DNA of 64,000 bases from Streptomyces sp. CB02400. GTDB lineage: Bacteria > Actinomycetota > Actinomycetes > Streptomycetales > Streptomycetaceae. Positions 8,329 through 15,735 of this stretch are shown piece by piece. Position 1 is the stretch's first letter. The number at the start of each line of letters is the position of its first letter. A model generated the notes under the pieces. It made no database searches and was not told where the DNA came from. It saw nothing but the letters and a program-made list of their open reading frames with translations. The stretch covers positions 62,001-126,000 of the forward strand of contig NZ_LIWB01000023.1 in NCBI RefSeq assembly GCF_001905725.1. Direction: 5' to 3'. The position numbers and the translations under genes were made by a program.

Positions 8329-9513
8329 TCAGTCGGCGTCGAGGGCCTGGGCGAGGTCGGCGATCAGGTCGTCGGCGTCTTCCAGACCGACGGACAGGCG
8401 GACCATGCCGTCGGCGATGCCCCGCTCGGCGCGCTCGGCCGGGTCCAGGCCGTGGTGGGTGGTGGTGATGGGCTGGGTGACCAGGGACTCGACTCCGCCG
8501 AGGCTGGGCGCGATGGCGAACAGCCGCAGCCGGTCCACCACGGCGGCGGTCCGGTCGGCGTCCGCGTCCAGGACGGCGCTGAGCATGCCGCCCCCGCCAC
8601 GCATCTGCACGTCGACGATGCGCTTCTGCTCACCGGTGGCCAGGCCCGGGTAGTGGACACGAGCGACGCGCGGGTGCGTGGCCAGGAAGGCGGCGACGGC
8701 CGCGGCGGTGGTGTTCTGCGCGCGAACCCGCACCGGCAGGGAGCGAACGGAGCGGGCGAGCAGGAACGCGGTCTCGGGGGCGATGACCTGGCCGAGGTTC
8801 TTGCGCCACCCCATCACCGGGGCGAGGTGCTCGGCGGGGCCGACCAGGACGCCGGCGGTCAGGTCTGAGTGCCCGCCGAGGTACTTGGTCGCCGAGTGCA
8901 CGACCAGGTCCGCGCCATGGGCGAGCGGGTTCTGGTTGACCGGGGTGGCGAAGGTGTTGTCCACCACCGTCAACGCGCCGACCGCACGGGCCCGGGCGGA
9001 GACGGCGGCGATGTCGAAGACGGTCAGGGTGGGGTTGGCCGGGGTCTCGAAGAACACGATCCGGGTCCGGCGGGTCAGCACCTCGGGCAGCCGGTCGACC
9101 TCGTCTGCGCGCAGAAACGTCGTGGTGATGCCGACCTGCGGCAGGTTGCCGCCGAGGAGTTCGAAGGTGCCGCCGTACACCTCGCCGATACACACGATGT
9201 GGTCGCCGGCGCGGCAGTGCGCGAGGAACGTGGCGGCCTCGGCGGCCATGCCGGAGGAGAACGCCAGGGCCTGCTCGCCGCCTTCGAGGTCGGCGAGCTT
9301 GGCCTCGGTGGAGCGGATGGTGGGGTTGAGGCCGTAACGGGTGTAGAGATTCCCGGCCTTGCGGCCTTCGACGACGTCGAGGAGGTCGGCGGTGGTGTCG
9401 AAGGCGAAGGTGGAATGGTTGTAGAGCGGGGTGTGGACGGCACCCTCGGCGTCGCGGCGTTCGCCGGCGTGGACACTGCGGGTGGACAGTCCGTGCGCGC
9501 TGGTCTCGGTCAT
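8329..9513 (-). CDS. Cys/Met-metabolism PLP enzyme (cystathionine gamma-synthase/lyase type)
   Basis: A 394-residue fold-type I PLP enzyme of the trans-sulfuration family. The PLP lysine is K210 in VVHSATKYLGGHSD. Other signatures are YTRYGLNPT near residue 57 (phosphate and substrate binding), SSGMAAE near 86 and the C-terminal TTHHGLDPAERAERGI. The start at 9513 has AGGAGAGGT directly upstream. Family members make or break C-gamma-S bonds (cystathionine synthase, cystathionine lyase, methionine gamma-lyase); sequence reading does not separate these. Release of H2S or persulfide from cysteine or cystine would fit the neighbouring sulfide-handling genes. Confidence 0.85.
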   Translation of the reverse strand: MTETSAHGLSTRSVHAGERRDAEGAVHTPLYNHSTFAFDTTADLLDVVEGRKAGNLYTRYGLNPTIRSTEAKLADLEGGEQALAFSSGMAAEAATFLAHCRAGDHIVCIGEVYGGTFELLGGNLPQVGITTTFLRADEVDRLPEVLTRRTRIVFFETPANPTLTVFDIAAVSARARAVGALTVVDNTFATPVNQNPLAHGADLVVHSATKYLGGHSDLTAGVLVGPAEHLAPVMGWRKNLGQVIAPETAFLLARSVRSLPVRVRAQNTTAAAVAAFLATHPRVARVHYPGLATGEQKRIVDVQMRGGGGMLSAVLDADADRTAAVVDRLRLFAIAPSLGGVESLVTQPITTTHHGLDPAERAERGIADGMVRLSVGLEDADDLIADLAQALDAD

Positions 9514-9563
9514 ACCTCTCCTGCTGCTCGTCGGAACCTCTTGCGTCGGGCCGCTCGGCCCGG

Positions 9564-10745
9564 TCACCGCGCGCCAGCCGCCCGGATGAGGGCCGCTGCC
9601 GCCGTCTCGATGTCCTCGGCCGTGCTCCAGCGGCCCAGGGACAGCCGCAGCGCGCCGAGCGCGCGGGTCGCGTCCAGGCCCATGGCGGTGAGCACCGGGG
9701 AGGGGGTGTGGGTGCCGCTGTGGCAGGCCGAGCCGGTCGAGGCCGCGATCTCGCCGACGGCGGCGAGCAGCTCGTGCCCGAGAACGCCTTCCACGCTGAC
9801 GTTCAGGGTGTTCGGCAGCCGCTGTTCGTCCGGGCCGTTGAGGTGCACGCGGCCGGGCAGGGCGGCCGTCAGCCGTCGGTGGAGGTCGTCGCGCAGGGCC
9901 ATGGTGCGGACCGGGGCGCCGTTGGCGAGTTCGACAGCGGCGAGCTGTGCGGCGGTGCCGAGTGCGACGGCCAGGGCGACGCTCTCCGTGCCCGCCCTCA
10001 GGCCGTACTCCTGCCCGCCGCCGTAGACGACCGGCTCCAGCCGTACGCCCTCGCGTACGAAGAGGGCGGCGGCGCCCTTGGGCGCGTACATCTTGTGCCC
10101 CACGATCGTCAGCAGGTCCACTCCCAGCTCGCGGGCGTCGAGGAGGACCTTGCCGACGGCCTGGGCGGCATCGCAGTGGAACAGCGCCCCGCGTTCGTGG
10201 GCGAGCGCGGCGAGTTCCGTGATCGGCTGGAGGACGCCGGTCTCGTTGTTCGCCGCCATCACCGACACCAGCACCGTGTCCTCGGTGAGCGCAGCGGCCA
10301 GCGCCGCCGGGGTGACGAGCCCGTCCCCGTCGACCGGCAGCACGGTCGCCCGCGCGCCGTGCAGCCGCTCAAGGGCCCGGCACGTCTCCAGAACGGCCGG
10401 GTGCTCGGTGGCCTGCGTGATCACCTGCGGACGGGGTCGGCCGGAAGCCAGGACCGCGCCGCGCAGGGCGAGCAGATCGGCTTCGGATCCGGAGCCCGTG
10501 AACACGATCTCGCCCGGCCCGGCGCCGATCAGACCGGCGACCTGGGCGCGGGCCTCGGCGAGCGCCCAGCGGGGCGCGGCAGCGTAGCGGTGACTGCTGG
10601 AGGGGTTGCCGAAGAAATCGGTCAGGTACGGCCGCATCGCCTCGGCGACGCGCGGATCGACCGGGGTGGTGGCGTTGTAGTCCAGATAGACCGGCCCGCC
10701 GGCCAGCCCCGGATGAGGCGGAAGAACGCCGCTCGGGGCACTCAC
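9564..10745 (-). CDS. Cysteine desulfurase (NifS/IscS family)
   Basis: A 393-residue PLP enzyme that moves sulfur from L-cysteine to its own cysteine as a persulfide. Visible signatures are YLDYNATTPVD (about residues 20-30), ATEHPAVLE, AANNETG, HCDAAQAVGK, the PLP lysine in VGHKMYAPKG (K218), and the catalytic cysteine in STGSACHSG (C341). The GTG start at 10745 overlaps the stop of the upstream ArsR-rhodanese gene (GTGA). The coupling suggests the desulfurase feeds or is controlled by the rhodanese system. It is not next to iron-sulfur scaffold genes, so it is probably not the housekeeping copy. Confidence 0.88.
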   Translation of the reverse strand: MSAPSGVLPPHPGLAGGPVYLDYNATTPVDPRVAEAMRPYLTDFFGNPSSSHRYAAAPRWALAEARAQVAGLIGAGPGEIVFTGSGSEADLLALRGAVLASGRPRPQVITQATEHPAVLETCRALERLHGARATVLPVDGDGLVTPAALAAALTEDTVLVSVMAANNETGVLQPITELAALAHERGALFHCDAAQAVGKVLLDARELGVDLLTIVGHKMYAPKGAAALFVREGVRLEPVVYGGGQEYGLRAGTESVALAVALGTAAQLAAVELANGAPVRTMALRDDLHRRLTAALPGRVHLNGPDEQRLPNTLNVSVEGVLGHELLAAVGEIAASTGSACHSGTHTPSPVLTAMGLDATRALGALRLSLGRWSTAEDIETAAAALIRAAGAR

Positions 10746-11419
10746 GTCAGGTCCGCGGCGTCGACGGGCAGCTCCGACAGGCGCCACTCGAGCATGCCGT
10801 CGTCGAGGCGGATCGCGCGGCGGCCACGGTCGGTCAGCAGCCGCACCGCGTCGTAGGCCAGGACGCAGTACTCGCCGCGGCAGTAGACGACGATCTCCAG
10901 GTCCTCGGGCAGCTCGTTGATCCGGTCGGCCAGCTCGTCGACCGGGATGGAGAGGGCACCGGGGATGTGCCCGGCCTGGTACTCCTCGACCGGCCGCACG
11001 TCGAGGACGACGACGTCCCCTGCGGCGATCCGGGCCCGCAGTTCTTCGCGGCTGAGCTCGGCGGCGGTGTCCTCGCCGAGGTAGGCGTCGCGGGCAGCGG
11101 GCACGGTCGCCTGGTGGGCTTCGGCGACCTTGCGCAGCAGCGCGAACAGCCGGGCGACATCGTCACCGGCAAGCCGGTAGTGGATGCGCACGCCCTCGCG
11201 GCGGGTGGCGACGAACCCGGCCTGCTTGAGGGTCTGCAGATGCGCCGAGGCGGTGGTCAGGTTCAGCCCGGCCGCCTTCGCCAACGCGTCGACGGTGCGC
11301 TCGCCCTGGGCCAGCAGGTCCAGCAGCTCCAGACGCTTTCCACTGGCCAGCGCCTTGCCGCTGGCCGCGAACGCGTCATACAGCCGAGCCTTCGTCGCGC
11401 TCTTCGTGTTCTCCGACAT
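10742..11419 (-). CDS. ArsR-type HTH regulator fused to a rhodanese domain
   Basis: A 225-residue two-domain protein. Residues about 15-95 form an ArsR-like winged helix (GKRLELLDLLAQGERTVDALAKAAGLNLTTASAHLQ in sense, with recognition helix near 54-66). Residues about 120-220 form a rhodanese domain (VVLDVRPVEEYQAGHIPGA) whose active loop is YCRGEYCV, with cysteines 180 and 185. The fusion suggests a regulator that reads sulfane sulfur or persulfide through its rhodanese domain. The start at 11419 has GGAGGAT four bases upstream. It is divergent from the CstB-like gene and coupled to the cysteine desulfurase. A palindrome in the divergent gap is a candidate operator. Confidence 0.85.
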   Translation of the reverse strand: MSENTKSATKARLYDAFAASGKALASGKRLELLDLLAQGERTVDALAKAAGLNLTTASAHLQTLKQAGFVATRREGVRIHYRLAGDDVARLFALLRKVAEAHQATVPAARDAYLGEDTAAELSREELRARIAAGDVVVLDVRPVEEYQAGHIPGALSIPVDELADRINELPEDLEIVVYCRGEYCVLAYDAVRLLTDRGRRAIRLDDGMLEWRLSELPVDAADLT

Positions 11420-11432
11420 GGCATCCTCCATA

Positions 11433-11444
11433 AATCCATGGATT
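11433..11444. promoter_or_regulatory. Perfect palindrome AATCCATGGATT in the divergent sulfur-island promoter
   Basis: A 12-base perfect palindrome lies in an 85-base AT-richer gap between the ArsR-rhodanese start (11419) and the CstB-like start (11505). ArsR-family proteins bind short AT-rich palindromes of this kind, so it is the best candidate operator for both transcripts. Binding is inferred. Confidence 0.5.
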
Positions 11445-11504
11445 ATTGTAATTGAATCCGGTGGGTGTGACCACACACCCCCTCTTGAGATCTTGGAGGA
11501 CGCC

Positions 11505-12884
11505 GTGGGCTTCGCGGACGAGCACCTCATCCCGCTGGTCGACGAAGGGCTGGGCAACAGCGCCTACCTGCTCGACCTCGGCGACGGGCGCGCCCTGGCC
11601 ATGGACGCCGGCCGCGACCTGCGCGCACTGCGGGAAGCTGCCGAGCAGCGCGGCCTGACCGTCGCGTACGCGGCGGACACGCACCTGCACGCCGACTTCC
11701 TCTCCGGCGCCGTCCAGCTCGGCCACGACACCGGCGCCACGGTCCTGGCCTCCGCCGCCGGACGCCGTGCCTTCGCGCACCGGGCGCTGGCCGGCGGCGA
11801 CGAGGTCGACCTCGGCGGGCTGACCCTGCGGGCCCTCTCCACCCCCGGACACACCGACGAGCACCTGTCCTTCCTGCTGCTGGACGGCGGCCGGGAACTC
11901 GGGGTGTTCACCGGCGGGTCGCTGATCGTGAACTCCGCCGCCCGCACCGACCTCCTCGGCCCGGAGCGGACCGAGGAACTCGCCCGCGCCCAGTACCGGT
12001 CGCTGAGGCTGCTGACCGAACTGCCGGACGAGACCGCGGTGTGGCCCACGCACGGCGCAGGCTCGTTCTGCTCCGCGCCGCCCGGCACCGGGCGGACCTC
12101 CACGATCGGCGCGCAGAGGCAGACCAACCCGCTGCTCGCCGCACCCGACGAGAACGCCTTCGTGGACCGGCTGATCGCGAGCCTGGGCACCTACCCGACG
12201 TACTTCGACCGCCTCGGTGAGACCAACCGGCGCGGCCCGGCGGTGCTGACCGCCCAGCCGGTGCTGCCCGTCCTGTCCGCGCGGCAGGTGCAAGCCCTGA
12301 TGGCAGATGGCGGTTACGTCGTCGACGTCCGCCCGGCCGCCGACTACGCCGCCGGCCACATCCCCGGTTCCCTGTCCATCCCGCTGCGCGACCAGTTCGC
12401 CACCTGGCTCGGCTGGCTCCTGCCCGACACCGCGCCCCTGGCCTTCGTCACCAGCGAGGGCCAAGACCTGAGCGAGATCGTCTGGCAGGCGTACAAGATC
12501 GGATACGAGCGTCTCGCCGGCCGTCTCACCGGCGGCATGGACGCCTGGCTCGCCGACGGCAACCCCCAGGCCACCACCGCTTTCCTCACCGCCGACCGTG
12601 CCGTCGGCCGCCCCTACGTCGATGTCCGGCAGCAGGCCGAATTCGCCGCCGGGCACGTCCCCGGCGCCGTGCACCTCGAACTCGGCAGCCTGCCCGCCGC
12701 CGCCGGCGACGCCCCGACTGCGCCGGTCGTGGCCTGCGGGCACGGCGAACGTGCCATGACCGCCGCCAGTCTCCTGGAGCGCGCCGGACACACGGACATC
12801 GCCGTCCTGGACGGCGGACCGGACGACTACACCGCCGCCCACGGCCGGCAGCTCGCCCAGGGCACGGAGGGCCACCGATCGTGA
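11505..12884 (+). CDS. CstB-like persulfide dioxygenase: metallo-beta-lactamase, Cys-less rhodanese, rhodanese
   Basis: A 459-residue protein with three domains. An N-terminal metallo-beta-lactamase fold (about residues 1-240) has metal-binding THLHADF at 59-65, STPGHTDEHLSF near 113-124 and WPTHG near 183. A first rhodanese domain (VVDVRPAADYAAGHIPGS) has the loop TSEGQDL with no cysteine. A second rhodanese domain (YVDVRQQAEFAAGHVPGA) has an active-loop cysteine in VACGHGERAM. This order is that of S. aureus CstB, which oxidises persulfides to sulfite and thiosulfate. The start is the GTG at 11505 with GGAGGA 4 bases upstream. The start 3' partner overlap (GTGA with the MFS gene) indicates an operon. 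Confidence 0.85.
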   Translation: MGFADEHLIPLVDEGLGNSAYLLDLGDGRALAMDAGRDLRALREAAEQRGLTVAYAADTHLHADFLSGAVQLGHDTGATVLASAAGRRAFAHRALAGGDEVDLGGLTLRALSTPGHTDEHLSFLLLDGGRELGVFTGGSLIVNSAARTDLLGPERTEELARAQYRSLRLLTELPDETAVWPTHGAGSFCSAPPGTGRTSTIGAQRQTNPLLAAPDENAFVDRLIASLGTYPTYFDRLGETNRRGPAVLTAQPVLPVLSARQVQALMADGGYVVDVRPAADYAAGHIPGSLSIPLRDQFATWLGWLLPDTAPLAFVTSEGQDLSEIVWQAYKIGYERLAGRLTGGMDAWLADGNPQATTAFLTADRAVGRPYVDVRQQAEFAAGHVPGAVHLELGSLPAAAGDAPTAPVVACGHGERAMTAASLLERAGHTDIAVLDGGPDDYTAAHGRQLAQGTEGHRS

Positions 12885-14158
12885 ACGCCACACCCACCGC
12901 CACCACCCCGACCGACGCCGCCGGGCGCCCCGTACGGCTCGGACTACGGGAGAACCGGCTGCAGTTCACCCTCCTGGTCATCGTCAACATCTGCGTCGGC
13001 GGCCTGGTCGGCCTCGAACGCACCACCGTCCCGCTCATCGGCTCCGAGACCTTCGGCCTGACCAGCGACCTGGCCGTCTTCTCCTTCATCATCGCCTTCG
13101 GCCTCACCAAGGCACTCACCAACCTCGCCGCCGGCGCCCTCACCGCCCGCTTCCGCCGCAAACAGCTGCTGGTGGCCGGCTGGCTGCTCGGCATCCCCGT
13201 CCCCTTCGCCCTCGCCTACGCACCGTCCTGGGGCTGGATCGTCGCCGCCAACGTCCTCCTCGGCCTCAACCAGGGCCTCACCTGGTCAATGACCGTGAAC
13301 ATGAAGATCGACCTCGTCGGGCCCTCCCGCCGCGGGCTCGCCACCGGCCTGAACGAAGCCGCCGGCTACACCGCGGTGGGCGTCACCGCCCTGCTCACCG
13401 GCTACCTCGCCACCAGCTACGGCCTGCGCCCCGTCCCCGAACTCATCGGCGTCGTCTTCGTCGCAGCCGGCCTCGCCCTGGCCCTCGCCGTCCGCGACAC
13501 CGCCGCCCACGTCGCCCTCGAACTCGCCAACCACACCAAGCCTCTGCCCACCGACGAGGACACCGGTCTCAAGGCCACGTTCACCCGCACGTCCTGGCAC
13601 AACCGCTCCCTGCGTGGCGCCAGCCAGGCCGGGTTGATCAACAACCTCAACGACGGCCTCACCTGGGGCGTCTTCCCTCTGCTCTTCACCGACCACGGCC
13701 TCGGACTCGCCGCCGTCGGCCTGATCAAGGGCCTCTACCCGATCCTGTGGGGGCTCGGGCAGATTCCCACCGGTCACCTCGCCGACCGCATCGGCCGCAA
13801 GCCCTTGATCGTCCACGGCATGCTCGTCCAGGCCGTCGGTTTCGTCCTCGCCCTCGCCTTGCTCGAGCGCCCGCTACTCGCGGGCGTCCTCTCCGCGGTC
13901 TTCCTCGGCCTCGGCACGGCCATGGTCTACCCGGCCCTCATCGCCTCCATCTCCGACCACGCCCACCCCGCCTGGCGAGCCAACGCCCTCGGCACCTACC
14001 GGTTCTGGCGCGACATCGGCTACGCAGCCGGCGCCCTGGTCGCCGGTGTCCTCGCCGACACCTTCGGCCTCAACGCCACCGTCATCGCCGCCGCGGTCCT
14101 CACCGCCGCGTCCGGACTTCTCGCCGCCCGCTGGATCACCGAGCGCGCAAAGGACTGA
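12881..14158 (+). CDS. MFS transporter coupled to the CstB-like gene
   Basis: A 425-residue major facilitator with about 12 membrane segments. The hallmark loops are ALTARFRRKQLL in the first half and GHLADRIGRKPLI in the second. The GTG start at 12881 overlaps the stop of the CstB-like gene by four bases, so both products are made together. That points to transport of the product (sulfite or thiosulfate efflux) or a substrate of persulfide oxidation. The substrate is inferred from context. Confidence 0.8.
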   Translation: MNATPTATTPTDAAGRPVRLGLRENRLQFTLLVIVNICVGGLVGLERTTVPLIGSETFGLTSDLAVFSFIIAFGLTKALTNLAAGALTARFRRKQLLVAGWLLGIPVPFALAYAPSWGWIVAANVLLGLNQGLTWSMTVNMKIDLVGPSRRGLATGLNEAAGYTAVGVTALLTGYLATSYGLRPVPELIGVVFVAAGLALALAVRDTAAHVALELANHTKPLPTDEDTGLKATFTRTSWHNRSLRGASQAGLINNLNDGLTWGVFPLLFTDHGLGLAAVGLIKGLYPILWGLGQIPTGHLADRIGRKPLIVHGMLVQAVGFVLALALLERPLLAGVLSAVFLGLGTAMVYPALIASISDHAHPAWRANALGTYRFWRDIGYAAGALVAGVLADTFGLNATVIAAAVLTAASGLLAARWITERAKD

Positions 14159-14319
14159 CAGCCGACAACGAGGAAGCGGAGTGTCCTGGGTTCGGTGGAG
14201 TCGTCGGAGTGTCCTGAGGGCAGGAACCGAAGGCCCGCGCCAGGGGACGGCCACGTCGCCGGGCAGGCGCGGCAGCGATTCTGACCCCCTTGGTTCAGGC
14301 CCCGTGTTTCCGCAGGGCA

Positions 14320-14481
14320 GCGCACCCTTCCTCGCGGCTTCAAGGGAGCGCTCGGCAGTTCCGGCGCGGGCAGCTGAGCCCCGTCGCACCCGTGCACCTC
14401 GCCGAAACGGGTCCCCGTCATCCAGTCCTCGCGAGCCTGGACGATGTCGTCGTGCGAGCGGCCGATGAAGTTCCACCACAT
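14320..14481 (-). pseudogene. Pirin-family C-terminal fragment
   Basis: About 54 codons read as the conserved pirin C-terminus: WWNFIGR, HDDIVQAREDW, RFGEVHG, then LPAPELP and LKPRGR. The rest of the gene is missing: upstream sequence changes abruptly at 14482, and past codon 54 the frame no longer resembles pirin. The break next to transposase remnants suggests deletion or insertion by a mobile element. The product is not expected to work. Confidence 0.75.
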
Positions 14482-14619
14482 AGGGGGGTGTTCAGTAGAC
14501 GGCTGATCCAGTTTCTGTAGTGGTCAGTTGGCGGCCGGGGTGAGTCGGCCTTCGAAGGCGATTGGAAGGCGCTCAGCGGTGCCCCCCGGCGGCGAGTCGG
14601 CCGTTCAACGGCACCTGCG

Positions 14620-15066
14620 GTGCTACCGGACCGGGCGCGGGCACGGCACGCACCCGTGGCGGGACCCGAGCCCGCATCGGTCCGTGAGATCACCTCCTGG
14701 ATCATGACCCACCCCGGACACCTACGGGGCGAGGACGCCGACAAGCTGTACCGGCTGCGTGAGCGCGATCCTGAACTCGACCGGTTCACCGGTCACGTCA
14801 GGAAGTTCGCCGCCATGATGACCGGTCGCCGCGGTGACCACCTGGAAAGGTGGATCACGGATGCCGAACAGGACAGTCTGGCTCCGCTCGCGGGCTTCGC
14901 CCGCAACCTCCGCCGCGACTTCGACGTAGTCCGCAACGGCCTGTCCCTGACACATGGCTCCAGCGCTGTCGAGGGCAACGTCAACCGGCTGAAGACACTG
15001 AAACACCAAATACTCGGACGGGACGGTCTCGATCTCCTCCGCAGACGCGTCCTGCTCGTACGATGA
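14620..15066 (+). pseudogene. ISL3-family transposase, C-terminal fragment
   Basis: An open frame of 148 codons matches only the end of ISL3 transposases: EITSWIMTHPGHL near residue 23, DPELDRFTGHVRKFAAMM near residue 50, then the conserved SSAVEGNVNRLKTLK and RRRVLLVR end. The N-terminal zinc-finger and most of the DDE domain are absent, and no inverted repeats could be matched on both sides. It is a dead remnant. Confidence 0.75.
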
Positions 15067-15082
15067 GCCCGACCTCTCCGGA

Positions 15083-15268
15083 TCACAAGATCGCCAACAG
15101 AACCCTGATCTTCATGTGGGCGGCGTCCACGAAGATCACGGGAAAGACGCGGTCGAGTGGACGGAACTGCCATTCCGTCATGCCTCCCATTGCCTTGTCG
15201 GTGATCGTGGTGGTGGCCTGCTTGGACACTTCCGCCCCGTACACCTCGGCCAAATGGGCCGATCGCAA
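15083..15268 (-). pseudogene. IS256-family transposase internal fragment
   Basis: About 60 codons match the start of the catalytic region of IS256-type (mutator) transposases: AHLAEVYGAEVSKQ, TTITDKAMGGM, then RPLDRVFPVIFVDAAHMKIR, which contains the first DDE aspartate. Both ends are cut and the frame meets a stop right after MKIR. It is a remnant wedged between an ISL3 fragment and a tannase-like fragment. Confidence 0.75.
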
Positions 15269-15307
15269 AAATCGGCGCAGCCAGGAGGCACCGGGGCGCG
15301 GACCGGC

Positions 15308-15531
15308 CTACTTCTTGTAGCCGGTGACCTTGGCGACCCAGGTGATGAAGTCGCCGGAGTCTGTGTTGGTGGCGTGGCCCTGGTCCCAGTAGTACTCGTG
15401 GTTCACGTCGTCGCCGATGTTGTCGAGGGCGGCGGCAAGGTTGGCGGAGACCCTGAGCGAGGTGTCGCTGTCGTTGGTGCCGAGGCGGATCCACCAGTGC
15501 TTGGACCGGTGGGGGTTGCTCTGCTTGATGG
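15308..15531 (-). pseudogene. Tannase-like esterase, C-terminal fragment
   Basis: About 70 codons read as the C-terminus of a tannase/feruloyl-esterase-type hydrolase: NPHRSKHWWIRLGT, DTSLRVSANLAAALDNI, then YYWDQGHATN and GDFITWVAKVTGYKK. It is much closer to the broken copy ending at 19614 than to the intact gene at 15736-17505. Homology ends exactly where a solo IS5-type end begins (15532), so a mobile element appears to have cut the gene. Confidence 0.75.
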
Positions 15532-15596
15532 GACCACAACAACGACCCAGCGGGCCGACAGTCACATGACCAACAACTTTTGTTAGAACCAGTAAG
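15532..15596 (-). mobile_element. Solo end of an IS5-family element
   Basis: This 65-base stretch matches the sequence around the transposase start of the IS5-type element at 26762-26825, with only a few substitutions and one single-base difference in length. No transposase is attached here. It directly abuts the tannase-like fragment, marking an old insertion or recombination between element copies. Confidence 0.7.
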
Positions 15597-15688
15597 TCGC
15601 TGCACCATTCAGCCCGGCATACGGTCTCTGACTTCCAGCCCGTGGGGGCGAAGAAGCCGGTCCCGTGCAGTCGGCGTGCTCGATCGCC

Positions 15689-15719
15689 CGGCCGCCCTGT
15701 TCCCGGGACGGGGCGGCCG
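15689..15719 (-). terminator. GC-rich hairpin after the tannase gene
   Basis: A 9-base-pair stem (CGGCCGCCC with GGGCGGCCG) around a 13-base loop lies just downstream of the tannase-like stop at 15736. It is a plausible terminator in a high-GC actinomycete, where U-tracts are often absent. Confidence 0.5.
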
Positions 15720-15735
15720 ATGGCTGTCCTGTCCC

